Below, piece by piece: positions 8,006-16,344 of a stretch of DNA of 64,000 nucleotides (the first letter of the stretch is position 1; each line of letters starts with the position of its first letter). The position numbers were made by a program, and so were the translations under genes. Source of the DNA: Leucobacter rhizosphaerae (lineage in GTDB: Bacteria > Actinomycetota > Actinomycetes > Actinomycetales > Microbacteriaceae); assembly GCF_022919175.1 (NCBI RefSeq), contig NZ_CP095043.1, forward strand, positions 2,480,001-2,544,000, given 5' to 3'. Under the pieces are notes generated by a model. The model ran no database searches and had not been told where the DNA came from. It saw nothing but the letters and a program-made list of their open reading frames with translations.

Positions 8006-8998
8006 ATGATGAACCGAAAGCTCACCGCCGGGCTCGCACTTGCCGCAGCCGGTGTCCTCGGACTCGCGGGCTGCAGCGGAAGCGGCGACGACGCCGCCTC
8101 CGAGGGCGGCTCGGAGGGCCAGTCGTACTCCATCGGCGTGCTGCAGCTTGTGCAGCACCCGGCGCTCGATGCCGCGACCGAGGGCTTCCAGCAGGCCTTC
8201 GAGGACGCCGGCGTCGAGGTCGACTGGGACATCCAGAACGCGAACGGCGAGCAGGCCACCGCCGTGACCATCGCGCAGAACTTCTCCTCGAGCGACCTCG
8301 ACATGGTGCTCGCGGTGGCGACGCCGGCGGCGCAGGCCTCCGCGCAGGCGATCACCAACGTGCCGGTCCTCTTCACCGCCGTCACCGACGCGGTCTCCGC
8401 GGAGCTGGTGGAGTCGAACGACGCGCCGGGCGGCAACGTGACCGGCACGAGCGACGCGGCGCCGATCGGCGACCAGCTCGATCTGCTCGCCGAGATCGTG
8501 CCCGACGCGAAGAAGATCGGCATCGTCTACAGCTCGGGCGAGGTCAACTCCGAGGTGCAGGTGAAGGCCGCGAAGGAGGCCGCCGAGGAGCGCGGCATGG
8601 AGATCGTCGAGTCGACGGTGACCACCGCGAACGACATCGCGCAGTCTGCCGAGTCGCTGGGCGATGTCGACGCGATCTACGTTCCGACCGACAACACCGT
8701 CGTCTCCGGCATCGCGTCGCTGATCCAGGTCGCCGAGGCGAAGCAGATCCCCGTGATCGGCGCTGAGTCGGGCACGGTCGAGGGCGGCGCCATCGCGACG
8801 CTCGGCATCGACTACACCAAGCTCGGGATCCAGACCGGTGAGATGGCGCTCAAGATCCTCCAGGACGGCGGCGATCCCGCGACCACCCCGGTCGAGTTCT
8901 CCAAGGAGTTCACCTACGTCGTGAACGAGGGCGCGGCGGAGCGCATGGGCGTCACGGTGCCCGAGGAGATCCTCGCGCAGGCCGAGCTCGTCGAGTAG
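8006..8998 (+). CDS. ABC transporter substrate-binding lipoprotein, TrpX/YnjB-like
   Basis: A 330-residue exported binding protein. The signal peptide ends in the lipobox 'LAGC', with Cys23 as lipid anchor, followed by a Ser/Gly/Asp linker. The body matches the ABC_sub_bind family (PF04392): 'YSIGVLQLVQHPALDAATEGF', 'KKIGIVYSSGEVNSEVQVK' and 'PVIGAESGTVEGGAIATLGIDY'. Members bind aromatic amino acids or related small molecules. The start is ATG 8006 after AGGAAGG. It lies 69 bp after pat and 31 bp before the permease, so these genes form one transport unit. Confidence 0.88.
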   Translation: MMNRKLTAGLALAAAGVLGLAGCSGSGDDAASEGGSEGQSYSIGVLQLVQHPALDAATEGFQQAFEDAGVEVDWDIQNANGEQATAVTIAQNFSSSDLDMVLAVATPAAQASAQAITNVPVLFTAVTDAVSAELVESNDAPGGNVTGTSDAAPIGDQLDLLAEIVPDAKKIGIVYSSGEVNSEVQVKAAKEAAEERGMEIVESTVTTANDIAQSAESLGDVDAIYVPTDNTVVSGIASLIQVAEAKQIPVIGAESGTVEGGAIATLGIDYTKLGIQTGEMALKILQDGGDPATTPVEFSKEFTYVVNEGAAERMGVTVPEEILAQAELVE

Positions 8999-9029
8999 TT
9001 CGAACGACCGCATCGAATAAGGACACGAC

Positions 9030-10055
9030 ATGATTGGCGCACTCGAGCTCGGGCTCATCTACGGGGTGATGGCCCTCGGGGTCTACCTCACCTTCAAAGT
9101 GCTGAACTTCCCCGACCTGACGGTCGACGGCAGCTTCACGACGGGCGCTGCGGTGGCGGCTGCGCTGATCACCAACGGTCACAACCCCGTCCTCGCCACT
9201 CTCGCGGGTGGCGGGGCGGGGCTCGTGGCCGGCACGATTACGGGTCTGCTGCACACGAAGGGCAAGATCGACGGCCTGCTGGCCGGGATCCTGACCATGA
9301 TCGCGCTGTGGTCGATCAACCTCCGGATCATGGGCACGGCGAAAGAGGGATCCGCGGTCGCCGCGAACCTGCCGCTGCTCCGCGCCGACACGCTCTTCAC
9401 GCCCATGCGGGACGCCGGGGTGCTCGGCACCTGGGTCGGTGTGCTGATCCTGTTCCTCGCGGTGATGGCGTTCAAGTTCATCATCGACTGGTTCCTGTCG
9501 ACGAGCCTGGGTCTCGCGATCCAGGCGACGGGTGACAACGGCCCGATGATCCGGAGCTTCGGCGTGAGCACGGACCGCACCACGATCCTGACGCTCGCCC
9601 TCTCCAACGGGCTCGTCGCACTCTGCGGTGCGTTCGTCGCCCAGTACCAGGGATTCGCCGACATCAGTATGGGCATCGGCCTGATCCTCGTCGGGCTTGC
9701 CTCGGTGATCCTCGGCCAGGCGGTCTTCGGATCCCGGTTCATCTGGATCGCGAGCTTCGCGGTCGTCTTCGGCGCCGTGCTCTACCGCATGATCATCTTC
9801 TTCGCCATGAAGGGTGGTCTGGACCCCAACGACATGAAGCTCATCACCGCGGTGCTCGTGGTGCTCGCGCTGCTGCTGCCGCGCTGGGGCTTCCTGAAAC
9901 GGATCCCGTCGCTCCGCGGACGCGGCGGCAAAGTCGGGCCGAAGTCCTCGGGGGATCCCGGGGTCGCACTCACCGCCGGGGTCGGGGTCGTGGGCCTCAC
10001 CGAGGCCGAGATGGCCGCGGCGCAGGATCCCGCAGCGAAGACCGGAGAAAGGTAG
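9030..10055 (+). CDS. ABC transporter permease, branched-chain/TrpY type
   Basis: A 341-residue membrane protein with about eight to nine hydrophobic segments, of the BPD_transp_2 (LivH/RbsC) fold. It begins directly in the membrane ('MIGALELGLIYGVMALGVYLTFKVLNF') and ends in a hydrophilic, Gly/Lys-rich cytoplasmic tail of about 60 residues. 'ALSNGLVALCGAFVAQYQGFADISMGIG' is the coupling region typical of permeases paired with PF04392 binding proteins. It forms the membrane channel of the importer with the genes on either side; the ATPase starts 6 bp after its stop. Confidence 0.88.
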   Translation: MIGALELGLIYGVMALGVYLTFKVLNFPDLTVDGSFTTGAAVAAALITNGHNPVLATLAGGGAGLVAGTITGLLHTKGKIDGLLAGILTMIALWSINLRIMGTAKEGSAVAANLPLLRADTLFTPMRDAGVLGTWVGVLILFLAVMAFKFIIDWFLSTSLGLAIQATGDNGPMIRSFGVSTDRTTILTLALSNGLVALCGAFVAQYQGFADISMGIGLILVGLASVILGQAVFGSRFIWIASFAVVFGAVLYRMIIFFAMKGGLDPNDMKLITAVLVVLALLLPRWGFLKRIPSLRGRGGKVGPKSSGDPGVALTAGVGVVGLTEAEMAAAQDPAAKTGER

Positions 10056-10061
10056 CCAGCC

Positions 10062-10853
10062 ATGCTGAACATCGATAAGATCTCCAAGACCTTCTTCCCG
10101 GGCACGGTCAATGAGCGCAAGGCGCTCGTCGACCTCGACCTGACACTCGCCGAGGGTGACTTCGTCACCGTGATCGGCTCGAACGGCGCCGGCAAGTCCA
10201 CGCTGCTCAACGCCATCTCCGGCCGCTACACCGTCGACAGCGGCACGATCGAGATCGACGGCAAGCGCGTCAACCGGCTGCAGGAGTTCCAGCGGGCGAA
10301 GTACATTGGCCGGGTCTTCCAGGACCCGATGGCCGGTACCGCGCCGAACCTCACGATCGAGCAGAACCTCGCGCTCGCGCTGCGGCGGGGGCAGCCGCGG
10401 GGCCTCGGCCTCGCTCTGACCTCGAAGCAGCGGGCGCGATTCCGCGAGGAGCTGGCGACGCTCGAGCTGGGGCTGGAGAACCGGCTGCCCGCAAAGGTCG
10501 GCCTGCTCTCGGGCGGGCAGCGCCAGGCGCTGTCGCTCCTCATGTCGGGGTTCACGCACCCGCGGATCCTGCTGCTCGACGAGCACACCGCCGCGCTCGA
10601 TCCGCAGCGGGCCGCGCTCGTGACGGATCTGACGGAGCGCATCGTGTCGCAGGGCGGACTCACCACCCTGATGGTCACGCACAACATGGAGCAGGCGCTG
10701 CACCTCGGCAACCGGCTCATCATGATGCACGAGGGCCGGATCGTCTTCCAGGCCTCCGAAGCGGAGAAGCGCGAGCTCACGGTGCCCCTGCTGCTCGCGG
10801 AGTTCGGCAAGATCAAGGGTGCGCTGCTCGACGACCGGGCGCTGCTCACGTAG
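10062..10853 (+). CDS. ABC transporter ATP-binding protein, TrpZ-like
   Basis: A 263-residue ATPase that powers the adjacent importer. It has Walker A 'GSNGAGKST', Q-loop 'RVFQDPMAG', signature 'LSGGQRQ', Walker B 'ILLLDEH' and the switch His in 'MVTHNM'. The usual D-E-P after Walker B reads D-E-H here, as in many members paired with this permease type. The 6-bp gap to the permease indicates a single mRNA. No regulatory domain follows the nucleotide-binding domain. Confidence 0.9.
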   Translation: MLNIDKISKTFFPGTVNERKALVDLDLTLAEGDFVTVIGSNGAGKSTLLNAISGRYTVDSGTIEIDGKRVNRLQEFQRAKYIGRVFQDPMAGTAPNLTIEQNLALALRRGQPRGLGLALTSKQRARFREELATLELGLENRLPAKVGLLSGGQRQALSLLMSGFTHPRILLLDEHTAALDPQRAALVTDLTERIVSQGGLTTLMVTHNMEQALHLGNRLIMMHEGRIVFQASEAEKRELTVPLLLAEFGKIKGALLDDRALLT

Positions 10854-10938
10854 TCGGGCATCGTGCGGGGCGCCGACGGACCCGGGTGCCCCGCGCGAAT
10901 TCCACCGCGAACGGGTCGTGCTCGACGGGGAGCCCACC

Positions 10939-11379
10939 ATGGAGTTGGACGACATCGATCGTCGCATCATCGCGACACTCGAGGCGGATGCGCGGGTCTC
11001 GATGACCACCTTGGCCGAGGAGGTCCACGTGTCGCGGGCCAGCGCGCACGCGCGCTTCAAACGCCTGATCGAGTCCGGCATCATCCGGGGGTTCACCGTG
11101 CAGACGGATCCGGTGCTCGCCGGCCGGCACACCTCCGCCTACGTCACGATTTCGGCGGAGCAGACGGAGTGGCAGGAGCTGCGGGATCGGCTCACCGAGA
11201 TCCCCGAGATCCGGCACATCGCGCTCATCGGTGGGGAGTTCGACGTCATCGCGCTCGTGCGGGCGCGCGACAACCCCGACCTCCGACGCGTCGTGCTCGG
11301 TGAGATCCAGTCGATCCCGGCCGTGCGCGGCACCCGGACCCAGCTCATCTTCGACGACTTCGAGACCGCGGGGCGGTGA
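10939..11379 (+). CDS. Lrp/AsnC family transcriptional regulator
   Basis: A 146-residue regulator. ATG 10939 with GGGGAG upstream is preferred, since 'MELDDIDRRIIATLEADARVSMTTLAEEVHVSRASAHARF' is the complete N-terminal winged HTH; the open frame extends further up without similarity. The C-terminal half is the RAM ligand-binding domain ('HIALIGGEFDVIALVRARDNPDL'). Such proteins sense amino acids. Its place 85 bp after the transporter ATPase, on the same strand, suggests it controls the pat-transporter unit in response to an aromatic or branched amino acid. Confidence 0.88.
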   Translation: MELDDIDRRIIATLEADARVSMTTLAEEVHVSRASAHARFKRLIESGIIRGFTVQTDPVLAGRHTSAYVTISAEQTEWQELRDRLTEIPEIRHIALIGGEFDVIALVRARDNPDLRRVVLGEIQSIPAVRGTRTQLIFDDFETAGR

Positions 11380-11426
11380 TCGGGTGGTGGTGGGCGCTGC
11401 CGGTCCTGCACGTCACGCGGTTCCTG

Positions 11427-11480
11427 CACGTCAGGCGGTCGAGATCCACTGGATCCGACCGCCTGAACTGTGGGAACCGC
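11427..11480. repeat. 54-bp structured palindromic repeat, copy A
   Basis: CACGTCAGGCGGT, then an 18-base self-complementary core (GATCC-N3-GGATC, one bulge), then ACCGCCTGA and CTGTG..G.ACCGC. Copy B at 62266-62319 has the same length and the same outer bases. The core sequence differs, yet still pairs with itself. Just upstream, TCCTGCACGTCA.GCGG occurs twice in tandem (11404-11419 and 11422-11437). It may also act as a terminator for the Lrp gene. Confidence 0.65.
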
Positions 11481-11547
11481 CTGGGCTGCGCACTCCGGGC
11501 GCACGCCGATACGCTGGAGACCACACGACGTTCCTGGGGGAGTGGGC

Positions 11548-12363
11548 ATGCCGAATCTGAGTTCTCGCATTCTCGTCACGCACAATGCTCGGGGTCTGGG
11601 CGGCCTCGCAACGGCCGACGGGCACACCGTCGCGGAGGGGGTGCTGTTCCGCTCGGACTCGCTCTCCGCGCTCACCGCTGACGGACTCGCGGCACTCGCG
11701 GAGCTCGGGATCGGCACGATCGTGGACCTCCGCACCGACGGGGAACGGGCGCGCGCGGCCGACGTGCTGCCGGAGGACGGCAGTATCACCCTCGTCACGC
11801 TGCCGGTGCTCGGCGGCGCGATGGACGAGATGGTGCGGCGGATCCTGCCCGCCGACGGGGCGCAGGCCGCGCTGGATCCGGATCAGCTCGCAGCCCTGCT
11901 CGATCAGGTGCCGACCCTCGAGCAGCTCTACCAGGGCATCCTCTCGAGCAGCGCGGCCCAGTTCGCGGAGCTCGCGCGTGCGGTGATCGCCGCGGCGGAC
12001 ACGGATCGGCCCGGGGTCATCTTCCACTGCACCGCGGGGAAGGATCGTACCGGGCTCGCCGCGGCGATCCTGCTCTCGGTTGCGGGAGTGCCCCACGACA
12101 CGATCGTCGCGGACTACACGCAGACCGAGGTGAACCTCGCCGGCCCGTTCGCCGAGGCGCTCACCGGGCTCATCACCGGCTTCGGGCTGCCGCTCACCCC
12201 GAAGCTCGCCGAGCTCGCGACGAAATCTCCCGCATCGGCCATCGAGGCCGCACTGAGGTGGATCGCCGAGCAGCACGGCGACGCGGGGGCGTACCTGCGG
12301 TCGGGCGGCCTGTCGGCGGAGGAACTGACTGCGCTGACGCGGATCCTGCGGGCGGCGCCGTAA
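11548..12363 (+). CDS. Tyrosine/serine protein phosphatase (Y_phosphatase3)
   Basis: A 271-residue dual-type phosphatase of the PF13350 group. ATG 11548 has GGGGGAG 12 bases upstream. The phosphate-binding loop is 'HCTAGKDRTG' with nucleophile Cys161 and Arg167, the C-X5-R signature. The N-terminal 'NARGLGGLATADGHTVAEGVLFRSDSL' and 'GIGTIVDLRTDGER' (general-acid loop region) are family hallmarks. It probably removes phosphate from protein tyrosine or from phosphoinositide-like molecules in the cytoplasm; the target is unknown. It stands alone between the 54-bp repeat and a convergent small gene. Confidence 0.9.
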   Translation: MPNLSSRILVTHNARGLGGLATADGHTVAEGVLFRSDSLSALTADGLAALAELGIGTIVDLRTDGERARAADVLPEDGSITLVTLPVLGGAMDEMVRRILPADGAQAALDPDQLAALLDQVPTLEQLYQGILSSSAAQFAELARAVIAAADTDRPGVIFHCTAGKDRTGLAAAILLSVAGVPHDTIVADYTQTEVNLAGPFAEALTGLITGFGLPLTPKLAELATKSPASAIEAALRWIAEQHGDAGAYLRSGGLSAEELTALTRILRAAP

Positions 12364-12409
12364 GGTTCGGGCGCGCCGAGTTCTGCCTCAGTGCGTGAGG
12401 GTTGGGGGC

Positions 12410-12439
12410 CCGGGTCTCGACTCGCCGCGCTCGACCCGG
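12410..12439. terminator. Hairpin between convergent genes
   Basis: CCGGGTC and GACCCGG form a 7-bp stem between the phosphatase gene (plus) and the 68-aa gene (minus). It could serve both directions. Confidence 0.45.
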
Positions 12440-12442
12440 TTG

Positions 12443-12649
12443 TTAGGCCTGACCGCTGGTCAGCAGCGAGCGGAGACCTTCGACGCGGACGATGTCGCCC
12501 TGCAGCGAGCCGAGCAGATCGGCGTCGACGGGACGGTTCTCCTCGGCCTCTTCGATCTTCGACTTGGCGGATTCGACCTCGGAGTCGAGGCCCTGCAGGA
12601 CGAGATCCTGTACCTGTGAGGGGAGTCCCTGAAAGCCACGTGATTGCAT
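12443..12649 (-). CDS. Small unknown protein B, 68 aa
   Basis: Paralogue of the product at 2532-2744. It begins 'MQSRGFQGLPSQVQDLVLQG' and shares LPS, the GLD.E motif and 'GDIVR...LR.LLT' near the C terminus. The composition is rich in Glu, Ser and Leu, fits one or two amphipathic helices, and contains no Cys and no membrane segment. The mRNA is probably leaderless: TATTCT lies exactly 6 nt before ATG 12649. Unlike copy A it has no TGTACA palindrome and no co-transcribed partner. Function unknown; the pair looks like a lineage-specific small-protein family. Confidence 0.75.
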   Translation of the reverse strand: MQSRGFQGLPSQVQDLVLQGLDSEVESAKSKIEEAEENRPVDADLLGSLQGDIVRVEGLRSLLTSGQA

Positions 12650-12832
12650 GTTCCCAGAATACCCCAGGTATGGAGCTTTGTGACAGCTGGGCCAGCGATT
12701 CCGCGTAGACGGGGGCGAGCGTCACTGCACGCGGGCGTGTCGCCACGCAATTCTCACCCCGCGCTCGGGTGCATTCCGTAGCGTGGGAGGATTACCGGCG
12801 TTGCAAGCCCGGTCGGCCCCGAAGGAGTGGAC

Positions 12833-13435
12833 ATGCTGCAGGATCCCGGCACGTTGAGCGGACACTTGGTCGCGCTCGAGCCGCTCGCGATGGAGCACGA
12901 GGCGGGGCTCGCCGAGGCGGCGCGCGACGGCGAGATGTGGCGGCTGTGGGTCACCCGGATCCCGCACCCGAACGGGATGGGCGCGGAGATCGAGCGCCGC
13001 CTCGACCTGCGGCGGCAGGGATCGATGATCCCGTTCGCGGCCCGACGTCTCGATACTGGGACGCTCATCGGGATGACGACCTATATGAACATCGACGCGG
13101 AGACCCCGCGTGTCGAGATCGGTTCCACGTGGAACGCTGCGAGCGCGCAGGGTACGGGGACCAACGCGGAGTCGAAGCTGCTGCTGCTCCGTCACGCCTT
13201 CGAGGTCTGGGGCTGCCCGGCGGTGGAGTTTCGCACGGACTTCCACAACCAGCAGTCCCGCGCCGCGATCGCGCGACTCGGGGCGAAGCAGGACGGTATC
13301 CTGCGCGGCCATATCCGCGGCGACGGCTACCTCCGCGACACGGTGGTCTTCTCGATCACCGAAGCGGAGTGGCCGGGCGTGCGCCGGGGCCTCGAGTTCC
13401 GGTTGGAGAAGCACGGGGCCCCGCGCGCGGGGTGA
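12833..13435 (+). CDS. GNAT family N-acetyltransferase (RimJ-like)
   Basis: A 200-residue acetyl-CoA-dependent transferase. ATG 12833 follows AAGGAG by 5 nt; the upstream GTG (12827) overlaps that site. It has the RimJ-type layout: N-terminal 'LVALEPLAMEHEAGL', beta-4 'VEIGSTWNAASAQGTGTNAESKLLLLRHAFE', where GTGTN is the acetyl-CoA loop, and 'RAAIARLGAKQDGILRGH'. The 'LRDTVVFSITEAEWPGVR' tail is common in family members that acetylate small amines or protein N termini. The substrate is unknown. The stop codon lies inside a terminator hairpin shared with the convergent dioxygenase gene. Confidence 0.88.
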   Translation: MLQDPGTLSGHLVALEPLAMEHEAGLAEAARDGEMWRLWVTRIPHPNGMGAEIERRLDLRRQGSMIPFAARRLDTGTLIGMTTYMNIDAETPRVEIGSTWNAASAQGTGTNAESKLLLLRHAFEVWGCPAVEFRTDFHNQQSRAAIARLGAKQDGILRGHIRGDGYLRDTVVFSITEAEWPGVRRGLEFRLEKHGAPRAG

Positions 13436-13457
13436 GGTGGAGGGCGGGCCTCACCCC
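13429..13457. terminator. Bidirectional hairpin terminator
   Basis: GGGGTGAGG pairs with CCTCACCCC around an 11-base loop, followed by a C-run. It lies between the convergent GNAT and dioxygenase genes and overlaps the GNAT stop codon. Confidence 0.65.
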
Positions 13458-13483
13458 CCCCTCGCCTGCTGATTGCCGCGCGA

Positions 13484-14479
13484 CTAGTGCAGACCGAGGT
13501 AGGTCTCGAGCGTTTGCGGAGTAGCGGTCAGGAGCGGGTCCTGCACCGCCTCGCCGGGGAACTCGCTGGCTTCGAAGAACCATCGATTCGAGGCGGGCAT
13601 GCCCCACAACTGTGCGCGGCGGGCATTGCTGATGTCCCACCGGATCGGCGGGGTCTCCAGGTCGATGAATTGATAGTGCGTGTTGAACAGTTCCACGCGG
13701 TGCTGATCGGGATCTCGCAGATACAGGAAGAGCGCGTTACTGATGCCGTGCCGGCCCGGGCCTCGGTCGATCTCATCCCCGAACCCCATCGCGCCGGCGA
13801 CGTCGGCTGCATGGAGGAGCGACGAGCCGTCCGGTACTGCGTAGGCGAAGTGGTGCAGTCGGGGCCCGCGACCGTTCGTGAAGACGAGGTCGTGCGTATT
13901 GCCCTTGACCTCCATCCAGGAGCCCCACAGCTCGTCTGAGCCGTCGGTCGCGGTGTACTCCGAGATGCGCATGCCCAGGCCGGTCCAGAATTCCGTCGCG
14001 GTCTGAACGTCATAGGTGACGACCTGGTAGTGATCGAGACGCTGCGGGAATCCTGCCCGGTATTCGTCATAGTTCTGCATCTTGCGATCGACCACGTCCA
14101 TGGAGGACGTGAACTCCATGAGCGTACCTACGGGATCGCGGAACTGCAGGGTCGGTCCCTGGTGATCACGCTCGACCCGGCGATGCTCGATGCCCGCTGC
14201 GGCGAAGTGGCGCTCGGCCGCATGGATGTCCTCATCGCTGCGCACACGCAGACCGATCCGATGCGCGTGCGCCGCGGCGGACCGCTCCAGAACGAGGCTG
14301 TGGTGGGCAGCCTCCTCGAGGCCCCGCAGGTAGATGGTGGTGTCCGTCTCCTCGGTCACGACGAGCCCGACGACGTCTCGGTAGAAATCACGGCTTCGCT
14401 CGAGGTCGGTGACCCCGAGGACGACATGGCTCGCGCGCGTGATGGAAAACTGCGGATGAGGGTTGCTGACGGGTAGCAC
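13484..14479 (-). CDS. Extradiol ring-cleavage dioxygenase, homoprotocatechuate type
   Basis: A two-domain VOC dioxygenase of 331 residues. GTG 14479 is taken as the start: GGAG lies 5 nt upstream and the first domain follows. Metal ligands sit where homoprotocatechuate 2,3-dioxygenase has them: His150 in 'RLDHYQVV', His209/210 in 'RLHHFAYA' and Glu263 in 'HRVELFNTHY'. 'DRGPGRHGISNALFLYLRDPDQHR' and 'IRWDISNARRAQLWGMPA' are also typical of that enzyme. It should open a catechol-type ring next to the hydroxyls using Fe(II) or Mn(II). The true substrate may differ, as no other homoprotocatechuate genes (hpaE, hpaF) are seen. A LysR gene is divergent. Confidence 0.87.
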   Translation of the reverse strand: MLPVSNPHPQFSITRASHVVLGVTDLERSRDFYRDVVGLVVTEETDTTIYLRGLEEAAHHSLVLERSAAAHAHRIGLRVRSDEDIHAAERHFAAAGIEHRRVERDHQGPTLQFRDPVGTLMEFTSSMDVVDRKMQNYDEYRAGFPQRLDHYQVVTYDVQTATEFWTGLGMRISEYTATDGSDELWGSWMEVKGNTHDLVFTNGRGPRLHHFAYAVPDGSSLLHAADVAGAMGFGDEIDRGPGRHGISNALFLYLRDPDQHRVELFNTHYQFIDLETPPIRWDISNARRAQLWGMPASNRWFFEASEFPGEAVQDPLLTATPQTLETYLGLH

Positions 14480-14573
14480 GGGAGCTCCAATTCGGGTCGA
14501 GATCGGTCCACGGTGATCACCAGCTTCGCCGTGGTGTGCGCGTTCCGGAAGCAGGGAATGCACTCGCACGGAC

Positions 14574-14588
14574 ATAGCCTGTACCTAT
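14574..14588. promoter_or_regulatory. LysR-type T-N11-A operator
   Basis: ATAG-N7-CTAT is a perfect dyad with the T-N11-A pattern of LysR boxes. It sits between the divergent dioxygenase and LysR genes, at about the -35 region of the regulator's own leaderless promoter (TATGCT at 14603-14608). Confidence 0.6.
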
Positions 14589-14615
14589 GGCGGGTGCTCA
14601 AATATGCTTGACACC

Positions 14616-15536
14616 ATGGAGCTTCGATCGTTGAGATACTTCGCCGCGGTGGTTGAAGCCGGATCGTTGACGGCGGCAGCGGCGGCGTTGCACATGTCGC
14701 AGCCGTCACTCAGCGTGGCGATCACCAAACTGGAATCCGAAGTCGGAGTGCAGCTGATTCGACGTTCGACTCGAGGTGTGCAGGCGACAAGCGCTGGCCG
14801 TTTTCTGCTTGATGCCTCGACTCGGGTGCTCGGGGATGTCGACGACATGCTCGCGACACTCGCCCGATTCGGGTCGGGGACCGCGGGGTCGGTGACCATC
14901 GCCGCCGTTCCCGTGCTCATGTGGCACCGGCTTCCCAAGCTGGTGCGCACGCACGCTGCGGTCGTGCCGGAGATCGACGTCCGGCTGGTGGATCCGCCCC
15001 CGTGGACGGCCATCGACATGCTGCAGCAGGGCAAGGTCGACCTGGCAGCCATCCTGGTCTCGGATCACCGGCAATTTGCTCAACGGCTCAGAGGAGAGTT
15101 CGAGATCGTTGATTGGGGTGACGTGCCGCTGGTCGCAGCGCTTCCCCCGGAACGTGCGGATGCGGCGAGCCCATTCCCGCTGCTGTCATTCAATGATGCT
15201 GATGTCGTCATGCCACGGAGTACCGCTGCGGTCCCGAGTCTCCCGGAGGCCATTGATGCGGCGTTCGAGCGCTACGGGATCGAGCCCGCTCGCGTACGCA
15301 CCGCCGAGACCATCCAGGCGAGTGTTCCACTCATCGAGGCAGGCGTTGCGTGGGGAATTCTGCCCGATCCCGATCGGAGCAGCCTCGCGCGATTCGATCT
15401 CACGGTTCGCACCCTGCACCCTGCTCCCGCACCGCTGCGCGCACTCGTGCTTTCCCGGATCGGCGCGGCCTCGGATCCCGCGCTGGCCGGGCTGCTGTCT
15501 CGGATTGCAGGCGAGGCATCCGAGAATCGTGTGTGA
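14616..15536 (+). CDS. LysR family transcriptional regulator
   Basis: A 306-residue regulator. ATG 14616 gives the standard start 'MELRSLRYFAAVVEAGSLTAAAAALHMSQPSLSVAITKLE', the winged HTH with its linker helix; the gene looks leaderless. Residues from about 90 onward are the periplasmic-binding-like effector domain, which usually senses the pathway substrate or an intermediate. Divergent placement against the extradiol dioxygenase, with a T-N11-A box between them, makes that gene the obvious target. The stop codon overlaps a copy of the AATCGTGTGTGA motif that precedes the next gene. Confidence 0.9.
   Translation: MELRSLRYFAAVVEAGSLTAAAAALHMSQPSLSVAITKLESEVGVQLIRRSTRGVQATSAGRFLLDASTRVLGDVDDMLATLARFGSGTAGSVTIAAVPVLMWHRLPKLVRTHAAVVPEIDVRLVDPPPWTAIDMLQQGKVDLAAILVSDHRQFAQRLRGEFEIVDWGDVPLVAALPPERADAASPFPLLSFNDADVVMPRSTAAVPSLPEAIDAAFERYGIEPARVRTAETIQASVPLIEAGVAWGILPDPDRSSLARFDLTVRTLHPAPAPLRALVLSRIGAASDPALAGLLSRIAGEASENRV
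15525..15536 (+). promoter_or_regulatory. AATCGTGTGTGA operator-like site 1
   Basis: First of three identical 12-mers. It ends 7 nt before a -10-like TAGGAT (15544-15549) upstream of the GntR gene, the same geometry as site 3. Probably an autoregulatory GntR site. Confidence 0.6.
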
Positions 15537-15622
15537 AATCAGATAGGATTGCAGAAGCGGAGTCTTCGGGCTTCAATTGAACCCTGCGAATGCGCACTGG
15601 AGCGAGAACCGGGAGGGCGGCG

Positions 15623-16294
15623 ATGGCGAAGAGCAAAGCCGAGCAATGCTACGACATCCTGAAGGTCAAGATCATGGATGGCACGTACGGTCCGGGGTAT
15701 CGGCTGGTCATCGATCAACTCGGGCGCGAGTACGGCATCAGCTCGGTCCCCTGGCGAGAGTCGCTGCGCCGGCTCGAGGCGGAAGGGTGGGTCGACATCA
15801 TTCCGAATGCCGGGGCGCTCGTGAAGACGTTCGACACGGGCACCTGGAAGCGCACGATTCGTCTGCTGGCCCGACTGGAGGGTCTGGCCACGGCGCTGTC
15901 CGCCGAACAGCTGAGCGCCGAGGACATCGCCACGGCGCGGGCGCTCAATGATGAGATGCGCGATGCGCTGGAGAACTTCGATACCAATCGTTTCGGTCGG
16001 CTCAATCGGAAGTTCCACCAGTTCCTCTGCTCCCGCTGCGACGACGAGCGGCTGGTCGACATGGTCGAGGCCGAGTGGACCCGCATGGATATCATCCGAC
16101 GCTCGGCGTTCTGGTACGCCCCGGGGCGCGCGGTGGCCTCACTCGCTGAACACGATGCGCTCCTCGATCTGATCGAAGCCGGCGAAGACGCGGAGACCAT
16201 CGAAACCGCCGCACGACGCCACGAGGTCAATACGCTCGAGGCGGTGCTCGCCCACGACGAGCAACGTCATGCCGAGGATGCATCTTTGGCGTGA
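15623..16294 (+). CDS. GntR family regulator, FCD subfamily
   Basis: A 223-residue regulator from ATG 15623 (GGGAGG upstream). The N-terminal winged HTH is 'AEQCYDILKVKIMDGTYGPGYRLVIDQLGREYGIS'; the C-terminal all-helical FCD domain contains the metal-binding pattern with 'RLNRKFHQFLC', 'LAEHDALLDLIEAG' and 'RRHEVNTLEAVL'. FCD regulators bind carboxylic acids and usually repress catabolic operons. One AATCGTGTGTGA copy lies before its own gene and two more before the amidohydrolase and hydrolase-monooxygenase operons, so it is the best candidate for controlling the island. Confidence 0.88.
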   Translation: MAKSKAEQCYDILKVKIMDGTYGPGYRLVIDQLGREYGISSVPWRESLRRLEAEGWVDIIPNAGALVKTFDTGTWKRTIRLLARLEGLATALSAEQLSAEDIATARALNDEMRDALENFDTNRFGRLNRKFHQFLCSRCDDERLVDMVEAEWTRMDIIRRSAFWYAPGRAVASLAEHDALLDLIEAGEDAETIETAARRHEVNTLEAVLAHDEQRHAEDASLA

Positions 16295-16344
16295 CTCCGC
16301 GGAGAACAACGCGGTCGGGGCGGCTCATCCACCCCGACCGCGCA

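Noticed and set aside
6749..9058. Minus-strand open frame of 769 codons opposite pat and the binding-protein gene
   Set aside because: Spans two well-supported plus-strand genes and their gap; composition is that of antisense high-GC frames.
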